From assembly GCF_019457515.1 (NCBI RefSeq), contig NZ_CP080421.1:186001-250000 (forward strand): DNA of 64,000 bases, in the 5' to 3' direction. A program made the translations under genes and the position numbers. This DNA comes from Shewanella mesophila. Lineage in GTDB: Bacteria; Pseudomonadota; Gammaproteobacteria; Enterobacterales; Shewanellaceae. Every line of letters starts with the position of its first letter. Within the stretch, counting starts at the first letter, position 1. Shown here piece after piece: positions 35,774-43,918 of the stretch. The notes beneath the pieces are model-generated. The model was not told the origin of the DNA. It saw nothing but the letters and a program-made list of their open reading frames with translations, and searched no databases.

Positions 35774-36664
35774 TTGCCTGCAAATTTCTTGTTATTGCTT
35801 GCTGCTGCCATTTGGGGATTTGGTTTCGTCGCCCAAGCACTCGGCATGGAGCACTTGTCTCCCTTTATGTTCAATGGGTTGCGGTTCTTTATCGGCGCAT
35901 TGAGTCTACTACCGCTGCTGGTGTGGTTTTATCGCCAACAGCGTTTGGTGGTGGGCGGTAAGCGTTCACTCGCTATAGGCTCACTGTGTCTGGGGGCCAT
36001 ATTGTTTGTTGCCGCCTCATTTCAGCAGGTAGGGTTGCTGCACACCACGGCTGCTAATGCGGGTTTTATTACTGGGCTTTATATTGTGCTAGTGCCGATT
36101 TTAGGTTTAGCACTAAAACATAAAACTGGCATCAACACTTGGGTTGGATGTGCCATTGCGGTCATCGGTCTCTATTTCCTGAGTATTAAAGACAATATGA
36201 GCATAGGGTTAGGTGATGGATTGCAGCTTATTGGTGCACTGTTTTGGGCGATGCATATCTTGGCTATCGATCACTTTGCTAAAAAACACTCCCCGTTATT
36301 GTTGGCGCAGCTACAGTTTGTCATCTGTGGCGTATTGAGCTTATTGGTGTCGGTGGTTATAGAGGTCACTACTTTGGAAAATGTGGCGGCTGCATGGGGC
36401 TCATTAGCTTATGCTGGCATCGTATCTGTGGGTATTGCTTATACCTTGCAGGTGGTGGCGCAGAAGCATGCGCATCCTGCCCATGCAGCGATTATCTTAT
36501 CCTTAGAGGCGGTGTTTGCCGTTATTGGTGGCATTTTATTCTTGGGAGAGAGCTTAGATAACCGGGCGCTGTTTGGTTGTAGCCTAATGTTAATCGGCAT
36601 GCTGGTCTCGCAAGTTCCACTGCGTTACTTAGTCAAGTCTCGACATCAAAAAGTCGAGGCTTGA
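35774..36664 (+). CDS. EamA-family (DMT superfamily) transporter
   Basis: A 296-residue protein with ten predicted membrane helices in two EamA repeats, starting MPANFLLLLAAAIWGFGFVAQ, typical of the family. The start is TTG, with GAGG about 8 nt upstream. The substrate is not evident. It is unrelated in detail to the other EamA transporter of this window and stands alone, about 80 nt downstream of the rnpB terminator. Confidence 0.8.
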   Translation: MPANFLLLLAAAIWGFGFVAQALGMEHLSPFMFNGLRFFIGALSLLPLLVWFYRQQRLVVGGKRSLAIGSLCLGAILFVAASFQQVGLLHTTAANAGFITGLYIVLVPILGLALKHKTGINTWVGCAIAVIGLYFLSIKDNMSIGLGDGLQLIGALFWAMHILAIDHFAKKHSPLLLAQLQFVICGVLSLLVSVVIEVTTLENVAAAWGSLAYAGIVSVGIAYTLQVVAQKHAHPAHAAIILSLEAVFAVIGGILFLGESLDNRALFGCSLMLIGMLVSQVPLRYLVKSRHQKVEA

Positions 36665-36813
36665 TGGCATCGGAAATGTGACAGCAATGCGGCGGTTAAG
36701 GATATCTCACACACGTTAGTGGTTACTTACTATAAAACTCATAAAATAGAATGTCATGAGTCGGCTTATCGACCAATTCAACCTTTTGTTATAAATCAAC
36801 ATATCTGTAATGT

Positions 36814-38208
36814 TTAATGGCTAGCGGTTAAGTTTGGGAAAGTGATTATTACTTGCACTCCGCCTGTAGTGTGTTGACTAATGCTGAGCCTGCCGTTATG
36901 AAGTTCTATGATGTGCTGACAGATCGATAATCCAAGGCCAGCGCCAGTACCTTCGTTTTCATTCACTCGGTAGAAGCGTTCAATGGCATTGTCTATCTGG
37001 GCTTTAGTCATTCCTTTTCCACTATCAGTAATATTGATCTCTACACTATTTTGCTTTGCTATTGCGCCGATAGAGATGAGAGATTCTTTAGGACTGTATT
37101 TACAGGCATTTTCAATAATATTTCTTAGTACGAGTTCGAGATAGAAATGATCGCCTTGTAGGCTCAGCTCTGGTGGAATATTAATATCCCATTCGAAATC
37201 TGCAATTCCTGGTATTAATTGATTGAGCGCAGCTTCAACCATAGATTGAACATTACAGCACCCCAAATCTAGCTCCTCTATGGAGTCGACTCTGGCCAGT
37301 AATAGCAGTTGTTCTACCGTATGACTTAAACGGGCTACACCCGTATCGATGGCATTGAGATGCAAGGTTGCCTGATTTGAGCTTGGGATCAGCTCTTTCA
37401 AACCATCTTGATGCAACTTAATCACAGACAGTGGCGTTTTCAACTCGTGGGCAGCATCGGCACTAAAGCGTCGCTCTCTGGCTATGGCATGTGCGAAACG
37501 GCTGATATAGAGGTTTAGTGCCGTTTGTACAGGCTTTAGCTCACTGGGCAATGGCATCGCAATTGGCGTGACGTCATGGGGCTTACGCTGATTCAGTAAT
37601 CGCTCAAGGGCTTTGAGTGGTTTGAATAGCCAATAAGAGAGTAACAAGATGGCGATTAAGATCAGCGGAACAACGAGTGCGGGGGCACTGAAAGCATTGC
37701 GCATAATTTGTGAGACGAGCTCGCGGCGCACTTCGTCCTGTTGTGCTGTGATGATCCAGACATTATTGGGGGTGGAGAAATAACTAAAAACATGCCACAA
37801 CTGGCCGTCACGCTCAAGCAGGTGATATCCCTGTTTAAAGTCTGTAAATGGCCGCTTAGGAATATTGTCTGATCGCATTAATGCTTCGCGCTCAACCGAC
37901 CAAACCTGAAACGCCAATTTGTGTTCATAGGCCAGTTTGAGCGCATCAGATTTCTCAGTAAAGGATTCGATGTTACTGTCTTCGATATGTAATACGAGTG
38001 CTTGTTCGGTTAGCGATGGGGTTTTACTGGCCGTGATTTCATAGTGGTAAAACAGCTCCAGCGTCTTGGCTGTTTGCAACAGTTGCGCATCAAATAGCTC
38101 CTCTATCTGATCTGATGCATCGGAGGTGCTCATCCAACTCGATAGCCCGACAGACAAGCCTATACCACACAGTATCAACAGGGTGAGCATGAGCCGCAAT
38201 GAGTACAT
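36814..38208 (-). CDS. Sensor histidine kinase, QseC/PmrB-like
   Basis: A 464-residue membrane kinase. A first membrane helix (about 5-25) is followed by a periplasmic sensor region of about 145 residues, a second helix (about 175-193), the H-box FSADAAHELKTPL with phospho-acceptor His254, and the ATPase domain with ENACKYSP (N box), DSGKGM (G1) and GAGLGLSI (G2). The start overlaps the regulator stop as TAATG, so the pair is translationally coupled. It is last in a six-gene run headed by a thioredoxin gene; I infer that the sensor monitors the envelope state handled by that run. The ligand is unknown. Confidence 0.85.
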   Translation of the reverse strand: MYSLRLMLTLLILCGIGLSVGLSSWMSTSDASDQIEELFDAQLLQTAKTLELFYHYEITASKTPSLTEQALVLHIEDSNIESFTEKSDALKLAYEHKLAFQVWSVEREALMRSDNIPKRPFTDFKQGYHLLERDGQLWHVFSYFSTPNNVWIITAQQDEVRRELVSQIMRNAFSAPALVVPLILIAILLLSYWLFKPLKALERLLNQRKPHDVTPIAMPLPSELKPVQTALNLYISRFAHAIARERRFSADAAHELKTPLSVIKLHQDGLKELIPSSNQATLHLNAIDTGVARLSHTVEQLLLLARVDSIEELDLGCCNVQSMVEAALNQLIPGIADFEWDINIPPELSLQGDHFYLELVLRNIIENACKYSPKESLISIGAIAKQNSVEINITDSGKGMTKAQIDNAIERFYRVNENEGTGAGLGLSICQHIIELHNGRLSISQHTTGGVQVIITFPNLTASH

Positions 38209-38867
38209 TATTCAATTTCCATTAATGTGTAGCCTATGCCGCGTACGGTTTTAATCAGTTCATTGGCGGTCTTTTTACGCAGATGATGGATATGGACCTC
38301 AATAGAGTTACTGCCGACCTCTTCCCATCCATAGGTTAATTGTTCGAGTTGTTGCCTGGTTAACACCCTGCCACAGGATTGAGCCAGCTCGTGCAGCAGT
38401 TGGTATTCGCGGCGAGATAGCGCAACCGATAGCCCACGAAACAATACTTCTCGGGTTGAGAGGTTGATATCTAACGCACCCACATTGAGCACATTGTTAT
38501 CACGTCCATGTTGGCGACGTACAATGGCGCGAATGCGTGCGGCCAGTTCTCGTATATCGAACGGTTTACTAAGGTAATCATCTGCGCCCATATCGAGGCA
38601 ATCTAATTTGGTATCGAAATCGGTATTGGCGGTCAGGACGATAGTGGGGATCGACAAGCCTTGTTGACGCCAATGCTTAAGGAGGTCGACCCCATTGCCA
38701 TCAGGCAGCCCAAGGTCGAGTACGATGGCACTAAAGGTTTCGTTATGGACTGCGTTAACGGCCTGTTGGTAGGTGCTAAGGTGATCGACTTGCATCCCTA
38801 ATTTGCCTAAACTGAGGCAGATCCCTTGGGCGAGTAGATCATTATCTTCGACGAGCAGTATGCGCAT
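38208..38867 (-). CDS. OmpR/PhoB-family response regulator, QseB/PmrA-like
   Basis: A 219-residue regulator with receiver domain (acidic pocket ED at residues 7-8, phospho-acceptor Asp51, Thr79, Lys101) and a C-terminal winged-helix DNA-binding domain from about residue 125, ending RKKTANELIKTVRGIGYTL. QseB/PmrA relatives bind directly repeated CTTAA-type half-sites. Such a repeat lies at the head of this gene run (41937-41952), suggesting autoregulation. Confidence 0.86.
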   Translation of the reverse strand: MRILLVEDNDLLAQGICLSLGKLGMQVDHLSTYQQAVNAVHNETFSAIVLDLGLPDGNGVDLLKHWRQQGLSIPTIVLTANTDFDTKLDCLDMGADDYLSKPFDIRELAARIRAIVRRQHGRDNNVLNVGALDINLSTREVLFRGLSVALSRREYQLLHELAQSCGRVLTRQQLEQLTYGWEEVGSNSIEVHIHHLRKKTANELIKTVRGIGYTLMEIE

Positions 38868-38908
38868 ATGTGTCCTACATAATATTGGTCAGTGATGAGT
38901 CTTTCTAT

Positions 38909-39859
38909 CTATCGATATACTTTAAAATACACACCTTGCGCGCTTAAAAAGGATTCCGCATTACTGCCTTCAAGCATGGCCATGGTCGATAGCATGCCCG
39001 CCATGACGCAGTTTTGCGCTAACACAGTGACTGAACGAGGCGCGAGTTCAACGGGGAAACCTGTACTGGGATCAATAATATGGCCATAGCGTTTGCCATT
39101 TCGTTCGATAAAGCGACGGGTATCCCCGCTGGTGGCCAGCGCGCCTTGACGAATTTGCAATACAGCAGAGGCATTATCGAGATCATCTGGATTCTCGATA
39201 CCGACTTGCCATGGCGGATTTTGGTCATCTCTGGTAACAGGGCAGGCTATATCGCCGCCAAAATTAACCAGTACCGAGACCGTCGGCCAACGGTTAGCAA
39301 TTAAGTTGGCGGCACTGTCCACCGCATACTCTTTGGCTATGCCACCCAAATCTAGATTCATCTTGGTGGGCATCACGATAGTCGATGTTGAAAATTGCAC
39401 CGCGGAAAAGTCGATCAATGCCTTCGCCGCTTGGATAGCGTCATCATCGGGAATAATGGCATTTTCCCCCTCTTCAAAACGCCACAACTTCATTAATGGG
39501 CCGGCGGTGATATCAAATCGGCCATCGCTTAACTCGAAACACTGTTGGGCAAACGTCAATAGGCGGTAGGTCTCGTCGTCAATTGCAACGGGATTTGTAT
39601 CGCTATGATTGATATGCCAAAGCGGGTTATGGGTGATAAAACGGCTATATTTGGCTTCTATTCGCCTAGCTTCTTTAACGGCAATAGCGAGTATTTCACT
39701 CGCTATTGCTTTATCAAAGCTGGCAATTAACAGTTCACAAGGGCTAGCCATGGCGCGAAATTGCCCAACAAATCCCCAAGGCCGAGGCTGCAATTGTGCT
39801 TCCTTTGGCAATGAAACGGGGGGGCTTGTATCAATCTCATCTGCAGCCTTGTATCCCAT
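38909..39859 (-). CDS. ApbE-family FAD:protein FMN transferase without visible export signal
   Basis: ApbE enzymes move FMN from FAD onto a Thr or Ser of target proteins. The 316-residue protein has the family motifs GRFDITAGPLMKLWRF, MNLDLGGIAKEYAVD and YGHIIDPSTGFP. Most Gram-negative ApbE proteins are exported lipoproteins; this one begins MGYKAADEIDTS with no hydrophobic segment, and no alternative upstream start exists because DUF3570 ends 40 nt away. It may act in the cytoplasm. AAGGAT precedes the ATG. The DUF3570 protein just upstream carries a sequence that looks like its acceptor motif. Confidence 0.88.
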   Translation of the reverse strand: MGYKAADEIDTSPPVSLPKEAQLQPRPWGFVGQFRAMASPCELLIASFDKAIASEILAIAVKEARRIEAKYSRFITHNPLWHINHSDTNPVAIDDETYRLLTFAQQCFELSDGRFDITAGPLMKLWRFEEGENAIIPDDDAIQAAKALIDFSAVQFSTSTIVMPTKMNLDLGGIAKEYAVDSAANLIANRWPTVSVLVNFGGDIACPVTRDDQNPPWQVGIENPDDLDNASAVLQIRQGALATSGDTRRFIERNGKRYGHIIDPSTGFPVELAPRSVTVLAQNCVMAGMLSTMAMLEGSNAESFLSAQGVYFKVYR

Positions 39860-39899
39860 GGCTATCCTTGTTTGTAGGCATTAACTGCCGCTAACTGGC

Positions 39900-41198
39900 T
39901 TAAAAAGAGTAGCTAAATTGCGCGACTATGGCTTTCACTTGTGGGAATAAGTCATGGTTTTGCAATTGGCCAAGCAATTGGGTGCCATTGTTGTCTGGAT
40001 TTTGCTGATAGTACTCCAATCGATAACTCATTTCATGGCCGCCAGCCAATCTTTGGCCAAATTTAATCCCTAGGGTATAAGCGCTCATATCACCGATGCG
40101 ATAGTCAGCACTGGCATACTCGGGCAGAGGTTCTCCAGCCACTAAGAATGGCGTGTAAAAGTCTGCTCCTTGTTGCTGGTAATAACGCAGGTGAACCTGG
40201 CCATAAAAGTTACCGCTGAAGTAGTATCGATAATGGGTTTCTAAGGTGTGCGATTGTATGCCCCAATCATCGGTGCTATAGCGATAAGAGAGATCGACAA
40301 TCCCAGAATCTAGCGCCCCCTTAGTCATCATGTAAAAGCTGTGCTTAAGGCGGGAATCTGGTCGACTCTCATACAGATAATGTTGGCTGGTACCAGTATC
40401 GTCAACTTGGCTTAAAATTTTATAGGGATCATTCATATAACCCGAGACGCTCGATAATCCGTAGTTGGCTTGAAATAACCAGCGACGGCTTAAGATTTGG
40501 GTCACGCTGAGCATGATATCAGCAGTGGACTTGTCGTCCGAGCTATCCATACGTGTTTGATCGAAAGCGGCCTTAAATTCGGCTTCCGTATCATAGTCTT
40601 TTCTTAGCGCCATAGAGGAAAAAGCGACAGGGCGTCCGCCGACAGGGTCGACAACATCATAGGTATAGGAACCCGATAGAGACAAGGTGGTATTGTCTTT
40701 ATTGAAGCTGCGCTCAACGCCACCATTGAGTCCCATCGACATATAGTCAAACTCTTTAGAGCCATAAAGCCCGCCGTTGACTTTCCACTCTGGAGTTAAG
40801 GTTTCGCTCCAGTTAGCACTCGCCTGTACACGAGTATCATGGAAGGTGTCATCGAGTGGCGTGTCACCAGCACCGATAGTATATTCGCCGTTACCAGAAG
40901 GGCGGGTAAAGGTTTGGCTAGCATTTTGCGCCACGGCGCCCGATGCCGATGCACCTGTTAGACTATCGACGACCAGCTTCATGTCCAGTAGTGAGGTATC
41001 ACCAAAGGATTTTTGAACATTACCTATCGCCTCGACGGCTTGAACCCTGTCTTGCTCGCCGTAATACATCACAGCGGCATCGACCTTCCAGTCATCGGCG
41101 CTCGAATCTGGGGTTACCGCTTGAACCTGTTGCCCAACTAAGGAACAGCTTGCCATCGCCAAGGCGCTAGCAATGTTACGATGTTTGGTTAATTGCAT
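39900..41198 (-). CDS. DUF3570 outer-membrane beta-barrel protein with DSLTGAS motif
   Basis: A 432-residue protein with an N-terminal signal ending near VQA and a series of amphipathic beta strands to the last residues VAQFSYSF. A terminal aromatic residue of that kind is the usual outer-membrane assembly signal. Residues 78-84 read DSLTGAS, matching the D-x-x-(S/T)-G-A-(S/T) pattern of ApbE flavinylation sites; ApbE is the next gene. The function of the family is not established. The start is ATG at 41198, overlapping the DUF4266 stop; its GGAGG ribosome-binding site is made by the Gly codons of the DUF4266 tail. Confidence 0.8.
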   Translation of the reverse strand: MQLTKHRNIASALAMASCSLVGQQVQAVTPDSSADDWKVDAAVMYYGEQDRVQAVEAIGNVQKSFGDTSLLDMKLVVDSLTGASASGAVAQNASQTFTRPSGNGEYTIGAGDTPLDDTFHDTRVQASANWSETLTPEWKVNGGLYGSKEFDYMSMGLNGGVERSFNKDNTTLSLSGSYTYDVVDPVGGRPVAFSSMALRKDYDTEAEFKAAFDQTRMDSSDDKSTADIMLSVTQILSRRWLFQANYGLSSVSGYMNDPYKILSQVDDTGTSQHYLYESRPDSRLKHSFYMMTKGALDSGIVDLSYRYSTDDWGIQSHTLETHYRYYFSGNFYGQVHLRYYQQQGADFYTPFLVAGEPLPEYASADYRIGDMSAYTLGIKFGQRLAGGHEMSYRLEYYQQNPDNNGTQLLGQLQNHDLFPQVKAIVAQFSYSF

Positions 41199-41404
41199 CC
41201 GCAACCTCCGCCTGCAAATGCGCGGCCACCGCTGGTGCCTTCTTTACTAAAATAGATATGATCATCGAGGGCCAGATCTAGCTTCTCTGCATCGAGCGCC
41301 ATGTCGGCACGTGCCAATTGATCTTTTTCCCAGGGCTGGACTCCTAAGCTGGAGCAGGCGGATAAACTGGCGATAATAGCAATCGCGATAACAGACTTAT
41401 TCAT
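41189..41404 (-). CDS. DUF4266 small lipoprotein with Cys-Gly-Cys tail
   Basis: A 71-residue protein. Lipobox LSAC (Cys17) predicts a membrane-anchored lipoprotein of about 55 residues. The C-terminus is FSKEGTSGGRAFAGGGCGCN, with two cysteines at 68 and 70 in the last four residues. That matches the DUF4266 pattern; no function is established. Between a TlpA-type thioredoxin and a possible flavinylated barrel, the CGC pair is a natural candidate for disulfide or metal chemistry; this is inference. It starts 3 nt after the thioredoxin stop. Confidence 0.82.
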   Translation of the reverse strand: MNKSVIAIAIIASLSACSSLGVQPWEKDQLARADMALDAEKLDLALDDHIYFSKEGTSGGRAFAGGGCGCN

Positions 41405-41407
41405 CGG

Positions 41408-41890
41408 TTATTCCTTCAAAAGTGTCACGAGCTCTTGCTCATATTGATCGGCATACTCTTCAAAAAAACCTACGTGGCTTTGTACCAACTCACCTTGTTT
41501 ATTAAAGATATAACTGCTTGGCATACCTTGAAGATCGAATGCGGCAGCAGCATCGCCTTCTGGGTCGAAACGGAGATGAAACTTCGCCGGTAATAGGGAT
41601 AGAAATTTATCGGCGAGTGCTTTGTCTGAATCCAAATTAATCGCAACCACGGCCAAACCTTGGTTTGCATATTTAGCGTGCATGGCATTCATCCACGGGA
41701 ATGATTTACGACAAGGGCCGCACCAAGAGGCCCAAAAATCGACATAAACCACTCTGCCTTTAAACTCTTCAAGAGTCGTGGTTTCTGCTTGAGCATTTTG
41801 AACGGATTGAGTTAAAGCGGGTTCTGCACTAATCGGCAGCGAGAGTAAACTTGGCAAGATAACACCTAGCAACAGCACGAATTTCTTCAT
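41408..41890 (-). CDS. TlpA/ResA-like periplasmic thioredoxin
   Basis: The 160-residue protein has a cleavable signal peptide ending near ISA and a thioredoxin fold with active site WASWCGPC (Cys pair near residues 57-60) and cis-Pro in GMPSSYIF. TlpA/ResA proteins usually reduce specific periplasmic disulfides. It is the first gene of the run tlpA-like / DUF4266 / DUF3570 / apbE / regulator / kinase, and the two cysteines of DUF4266 are a plausible target. Confidence 0.88.
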   Translation of the reverse strand: MKKFVLLLGVILPSLLSLPISAEPALTQSVQNAQAETTTLEEFKGRVVYVDFWASWCGPCRKSFPWMNAMHAKYANQGLAVVAINLDSDKALADKFLSLLPAKFHLRFDPEGDAAAAFDLQGMPSSYIFNKQGELVQSHVGFFEEYADQYEQELVTLLKE

Positions 41891-41923
41891 ATATAGGTTC
41901 CAGTATGAGCGCTTGTGATCAAT

Positions 41924-41970
41924 TTATTAGCCTAATCTTAAGGCTTCCTTAACAAAATAGCTTAAAGCAA
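41924..41970 (-). promoter_or_regulatory. Candidate response-regulator box and promoter for the tlpA-like operon
   Basis: On the minus strand TTAAG occurs at 41952-41948 and again at 41941-41937, exactly 11 bp apart, as GTTAAG-N5-CTTAAG, with a third TTTAAG 13 bp upstream. This resembles the PmrA/QseB-type box of OmpR-family regulators. The -10-like TAATAA (41929-41924) lies so that the box takes the place of the -35 element, as in regulators that activate by contacting RNA polymerase. A perfect inverted repeat TTAAGG-CTT-CCTTAA covers 41938-41952. Confidence 0.55.
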
Positions 41971-42036
41971 TTTTGAGCGTGATGGATCATTTGAGAGCTG
42001 GTTAATGATTTTAGTGGAAGGCTTGTAAATGAAAGG

Positions 42037-42061
42037 GCCATATTCCCCAATGAAATATGGG
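42037..42061 (-). terminator. Weak hairpin after the Omp85-type gene
   Basis: On the minus strand the stem CCATATT/AATATGG with a 9-nt loop is followed by CCCTTTCATTT, directly downstream of the barrel gene stop. The tail is poor, so it may be only a partial terminator before the tlpA-like operon. Confidence 0.35.
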
Positions 42062-42070
42062 TTGTTGCAA

Positions 42071-43741
42071 TTAAAAGTGCTGCTTGACTTGAAAGCGCCA
42101 TTCCCAGCTATTAATCCCTTCACCGCTGGTGTAGGGGAGGGTGAAGTCGATGTGGGCTACATTGCCATAGCTAGAGCGAGACGAATAGATTCGTGCGCCA
42201 ATGCCAATGCTACCAATAGGGTCAGAGACGGCATTGTTTTGATCATCTCCGCCGCTGGCTTGACCATAATCCGTGAATACTGCCCAGCCTAGCTCGGCTA
42301 ATTGATAGAGGTTAATGTTTGGGTAGTTGCGAACTTCTGCAGTGACTAACCATTGATTGTCACCATGTTGATAGTCGTTGGGGTAGCCGCGAACGCCAGT
42401 GTTATCGCCAAGTGTGAAGGGCTGATCAATATAGTTATTCTGTGAGGTACTCAGTCTTACTTTTGAATATGCAGTCCATTTAGGAGAGATTTGATAGAAG
42501 TATTCAGCAGCTATACTGACCTTAAAATAGTCAGCTTGGCTGGTCTCAAAAACGCCCTCTCCAGTGGCACTCACTAAAATCAGTTGTTGATCACTTTGAT
42601 AACCCCGAGATGACAGCCAGTCTAGATGATAACCGACTGGAGAGCTGTCTCTTGTGTCTGAGGTTTCTATTCCTAGCTTTATGTAATGTTGCCAGCCAAG
42701 ATTAAAGTCTTCGTTATGGTTGATGAGGTGGACATTATTAAGCACCTTGTAGTCATCCTGAAGGTACTGATAACCAATCCATGGGTATAAAAAATCTCTA
42801 TCTTGTGGCAAGGGCGAGTTTGGGTACTCTTCTATGTTGGTAAAGCTATTTTTGTCTTGGGTGATCCCGACCATAATACGAGATAGTGAGTCGCCTTGTT
42901 TATTTAATAGCCAGCCATATTGGGCATTATAGTAATCTACTTTATGCTCAAACTCATTAATGTCTTTGCCATTCTGGCGTATTGTATCAACTCGCAAATC
43001 ATTGATATATCTGCCTGAATACATGTTTGGGTCGTTGAGGGTGTAAAAGGGTTTAGTGAAGTCAACCATAGTCGCTTCACCGTCGCTATTATCGTAGAAG
43101 TTAGCGCTCAGTGTTGAGTGTTTTATCCACCTATCCATAGGCACTCTAAAGGCCAATTGATAGCCCGTTCTGTCGGCGCTGGATTTGTATTTTAAACGTG
43201 TTCTAATACCATATCCGAGGAGGTTGTCTTCCTTGATTCCTACCGAAAACTTGCTGTCTCCACCGCTCCGTCCTGCACTAAAAGTGGGTAGCAGTGACCA
43301 GTTATCCCAAGTTTCTACCAGCACGGTTTTCTCTTCGCTAGGTTCAGCATCAGGGTCATTTAGCGCAAAGCTTACTTTTGCATCGCGAATATATGGCTCG
43401 TATCTCAAGATGCGCTGGGCTTCTTCGAGATCTTTTTGTGACACTTGGTCTGTTTCACTGAAACTGAGTTTATTTAGAATGGTGGATTCACGGCTGTTGA
43501 TATGTAAATAGTTGGCCCAGCGATGAATAAAAAAAGCATCAGGATCGGACTCGTCGAAGATAGCATTACTCACAACGATAATTTTTCCAACAGGCTGCTT
43601 GTTTGCCTTTGAACTCATCTCGTCAGCGCTGTTTGTAGGAGAGGCCGTCACATTAGCTTCAGGCGCAGTATCTTCTGCCGCTGCTAGCCAGCAAACAGAT
43701 AAACAACCTATGACAACAAGACAGCGAGCAACACCTGACAT
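42071..43741 (-). CDS. Omp85-superfamily outer-membrane protein with a single POTRA-like domain
   Basis: The 556-residue protein has a signal ending AAAED, an acidic linker, one POTRA-like domain (about residues 50-130, with QRILRYEPYIRDAKVSF) and a long C-terminal barrel that includes GVRGYPNDYQHG, corresponding to the VRGF/Y motif of the conserved Omp85 loop, and ends in QVKQHF. Omp85 proteins insert or secrete proteins or lipids; the substrate here is unknown. The ATG at 43741 is taken as start because it begins the signal peptide; the frame continues upstream. The tlpA-like operon follows on the same strand after 180 nt. Confidence 0.78.
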   Translation of the reverse strand: MSGVARCLVVIGCLSVCWLAAAEDTAPEANVTASPTNSADEMSSKANKQPVGKIIVVSNAIFDESDPDAFFIHRWANYLHINSRESTILNKLSFSETDQVSQKDLEEAQRILRYEPYIRDAKVSFALNDPDAEPSEEKTVLVETWDNWSLLPTFSAGRSGGDSKFSVGIKEDNLLGYGIRTRLKYKSSADRTGYQLAFRVPMDRWIKHSTLSANFYDNSDGEATMVDFTKPFYTLNDPNMYSGRYINDLRVDTIRQNGKDINEFEHKVDYYNAQYGWLLNKQGDSLSRIMVGITQDKNSFTNIEEYPNSPLPQDRDFLYPWIGYQYLQDDYKVLNNVHLINHNEDFNLGWQHYIKLGIETSDTRDSSPVGYHLDWLSSRGYQSDQQLILVSATGEGVFETSQADYFKVSIAAEYFYQISPKWTAYSKVRLSTSQNNYIDQPFTLGDNTGVRGYPNDYQHGDNQWLVTAEVRNYPNINLYQLAELGWAVFTDYGQASGGDDQNNAVSDPIGSIGIGARIYSSRSSYGNVAHIDFTLPYTSGEGINSWEWRFQVKQHF

Positions 43742-43872
43742 ATAACAACCTACCGTATTGAAACTTGTTATTAGCAACTGTGATTTTACAAAATGAGCAC
43801 AATTTAATAACACACTGTGGGAGCAGATTAGTCAAGGTGTAAGGTGAAATAAGAGGATGATTTTACTTGAGC

Positions 43873-43909
43873 AAATACTGATATGCAGAATGCTGCCACA
43901 TCAGTATTT
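43873..43909. terminator. Hairpin downstream of the ThrE-like gene
   Basis: The inverted repeat AAATACTGAT/ATCAGTATTT (43873-43882 with 43900-43909) encloses a smaller GCAG/CTGC stem. It lies directly after the exporter stop codon. The T-tails are short on both strands, so termination strength is uncertain. Confidence 0.4.
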
Positions 43910-43918
43910 TATTTTAAG

